Part shown: positions 5,704 through 6,095 of the stretch, in pieces
Layout: the number at the start of each line of letters is the position of its first letter
Position numbering within the stretch: position 1 is the first letter of the stretch
NCBI GenBank assembly: GCA_034432795.1
Contig: DAOUBF010000077.1
Location: 1 to 6,095 of the forward strand
DNA: 6,095 bases
DNA from: DAOUBF01 sp034432795
GTDB taxonomy: Bacteria; Chloroflexota; Anaerolineae; DSLN01
Direction: 5' to 3'
The notes under the pieces: generated by a model
Told to the model about the DNA's origin: nothing
Databases searched by the model: none
Seen by the model: only the letters and a program-made list of their open reading frames with translations
Position numbers and translations under genes: made by a program

Positions 5704-5713
5704 TTCTAAAAAA
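5704..5713 (+). promoter_or_regulatory. AT-rich UP-element-like segment upstream of P2
   Basis: TTCTAAAAAA stands out in a GC-rich region. It lies about 50-60 bases before the expected P2 start, the position of the distal UP subsite contacted by the RNA polymerase alpha C-terminal domain at strong rRNA promoters. The call rests on position and composition only. Confidence 0.4.
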
Positions 5714-5728
5714 TCCGGCGCGTGGCCC

Positions 5729-5757
5729 TTGACAAGCCCCGAAAGGCATGATATAAT
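5729..5757 (+). promoter_or_regulatory. rRNA operon promoter P2
   Basis: A second perfect TTGACA (5729-5734), again with a 17-base spacer, and TATAAT (5752-5757) with TG in extended -10 position. The 13-mer TGATATAATCTGG is identical to that of P1, 94 bases upstream. Transcription should start near 5764, giving a leader of about 260 nt before the 16S gene. Confidence 0.93.
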
Positions 5758-5763
5758 CTGGAG

Positions 5764-6025
5764 TGCTTTAGGCAAGGGGATCTCGCTCGCAGTCAGTGCG
5801 GGAAGATCTGACAACTCTACACGGAGGAGATGGGGTATAGGGACAGAGTGGGTATTGAATCGGCTGTGAAATCGGGTTCATGAATCTGCCCCTCTGTCTG
5901 CGCCAATGCCCCGCATTGGCGCGTTTCGTCTCCTCCTAATGCGCATGGCACCTTAACAACTGAGGGAAGGAGCGAAGGACGGGTTTCCGTCGTACTTGAA
6001 CCACTCTACGGAGTGGAGAAAGTCA
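5764..6025 (+). other. Structured rRNA leader (5' external spacer)
   Basis: This stretch is transcribed ahead of 16S and I see no gene in it. Visible structure: a hairpin at 5778-5809 with a GTCAG loop; a long-range helix GGAGGAGA (5823-5830) with TCTCCTCC (5929-5936), extended by T5831-G5928 and G5832-C5927; inside it an arm GACAGAG (5842-5848) with CTCTGTC (5892-5898); and an adjacent 10-bp hairpin (5900-5909/5913-5922). A small GACGG/CCGTC hairpin lies at 5978-5991, and CCACTC-TACG-GAGTGG at 6001-6016 has a UNCG tetraloop. Between them, 5946-5960 resembles boxA. Such leaders serve antitermination, RNase processing and 16S folding in other bacteria; the exact role here is inferred. Confidence 0.7.
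5946..5960 (+). promoter_or_regulatory. boxA-like antitermination segment
   Basis: TGGCACCTTAACAAC resembles the E. coli rrn boxA (TGCTCTTTAACAATT) in spacing and in the TTAACAA core. It lies in the rRNA leader 66 bases before the estimated 16S start. In E. coli boxA RNA recruits NusB-NusE for rRNA antitermination. The match is partial, so this is a candidate. Confidence 0.4.

Positions 6026-6095
<70 letters not shown>

Noticed and set aside
5830..5883. Possible 17-codon leader peptide (ATG after GGAGGAG) in the rRNA leader
   Set aside because: The ATG is only about two bases from the Shine-Dalgarno-like sequence, and the same bases form the long-range leader helix. rRNA leaders are not normally translated, so chance is likelier.

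Overview
The window looks like a piece of a GC-rich bacterial chromosome, probably from a Chloroflexota-like lineage. This rests on the 16S 5' end (AGAGTTTGATCCTGGCTCAG followed by GGTGAACGCTGGCGGCGTGC), the high GC content and the G- or C-run dispersed elements between genes; 70 bases of 16S are too few to fix the taxon. Every gene I can support is on the + strand.

Bases 1-2343 are the 3' part of a DUF362-family gene whose start lies outside the window. It is interrupted in frame by a 468-residue intein (202-1605). The intein has Hint splicing blocks, two LAGLIDADG endonuclease motifs and a segment resembling an XRE-type helix-turn-helix. It sits inside the conserved stretch HLPTVK/THVFTTITGAMKNAFGG, with Cys1, His-Asn at the end and Thr at +1. 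The gene ends in a predicted membrane helix and a strong intrinsic terminator (2369-2405).

Bases 2406-2966 hold a small monocistronic gene for a 74-residue YgaP-like (DUF2892) membrane protein with its own RBS and a terminator-like hairpin. A spacer follows with a polypurine tract and a palindromic hairpin, then the probable dnaX promoter.

Bases 2967-5589 are the classical dnaX-ybaB-recR cluster: clamp-loader subunit, nucleoid-associated YbaB/EbfC protein and RecR recombination mediator. They are tightly packed and probably co-transcribed.

Bases 5590-6095 are the control region and start of an rRNA operon. A terminator-like hairpin after recR runs directly into the first of two tandem promoters, both perfect TTGACA-N17-TATAAT. 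A structured leader of about 260 nt follows (several hairpins, a possible three-way junction, a boxA-like segment and a UACG tetraloop hairpin), then the first ~70 bases of the 16S rRNA gene. The most unusual items are the intein in DUF362 and the compact, folded rRNA leader.
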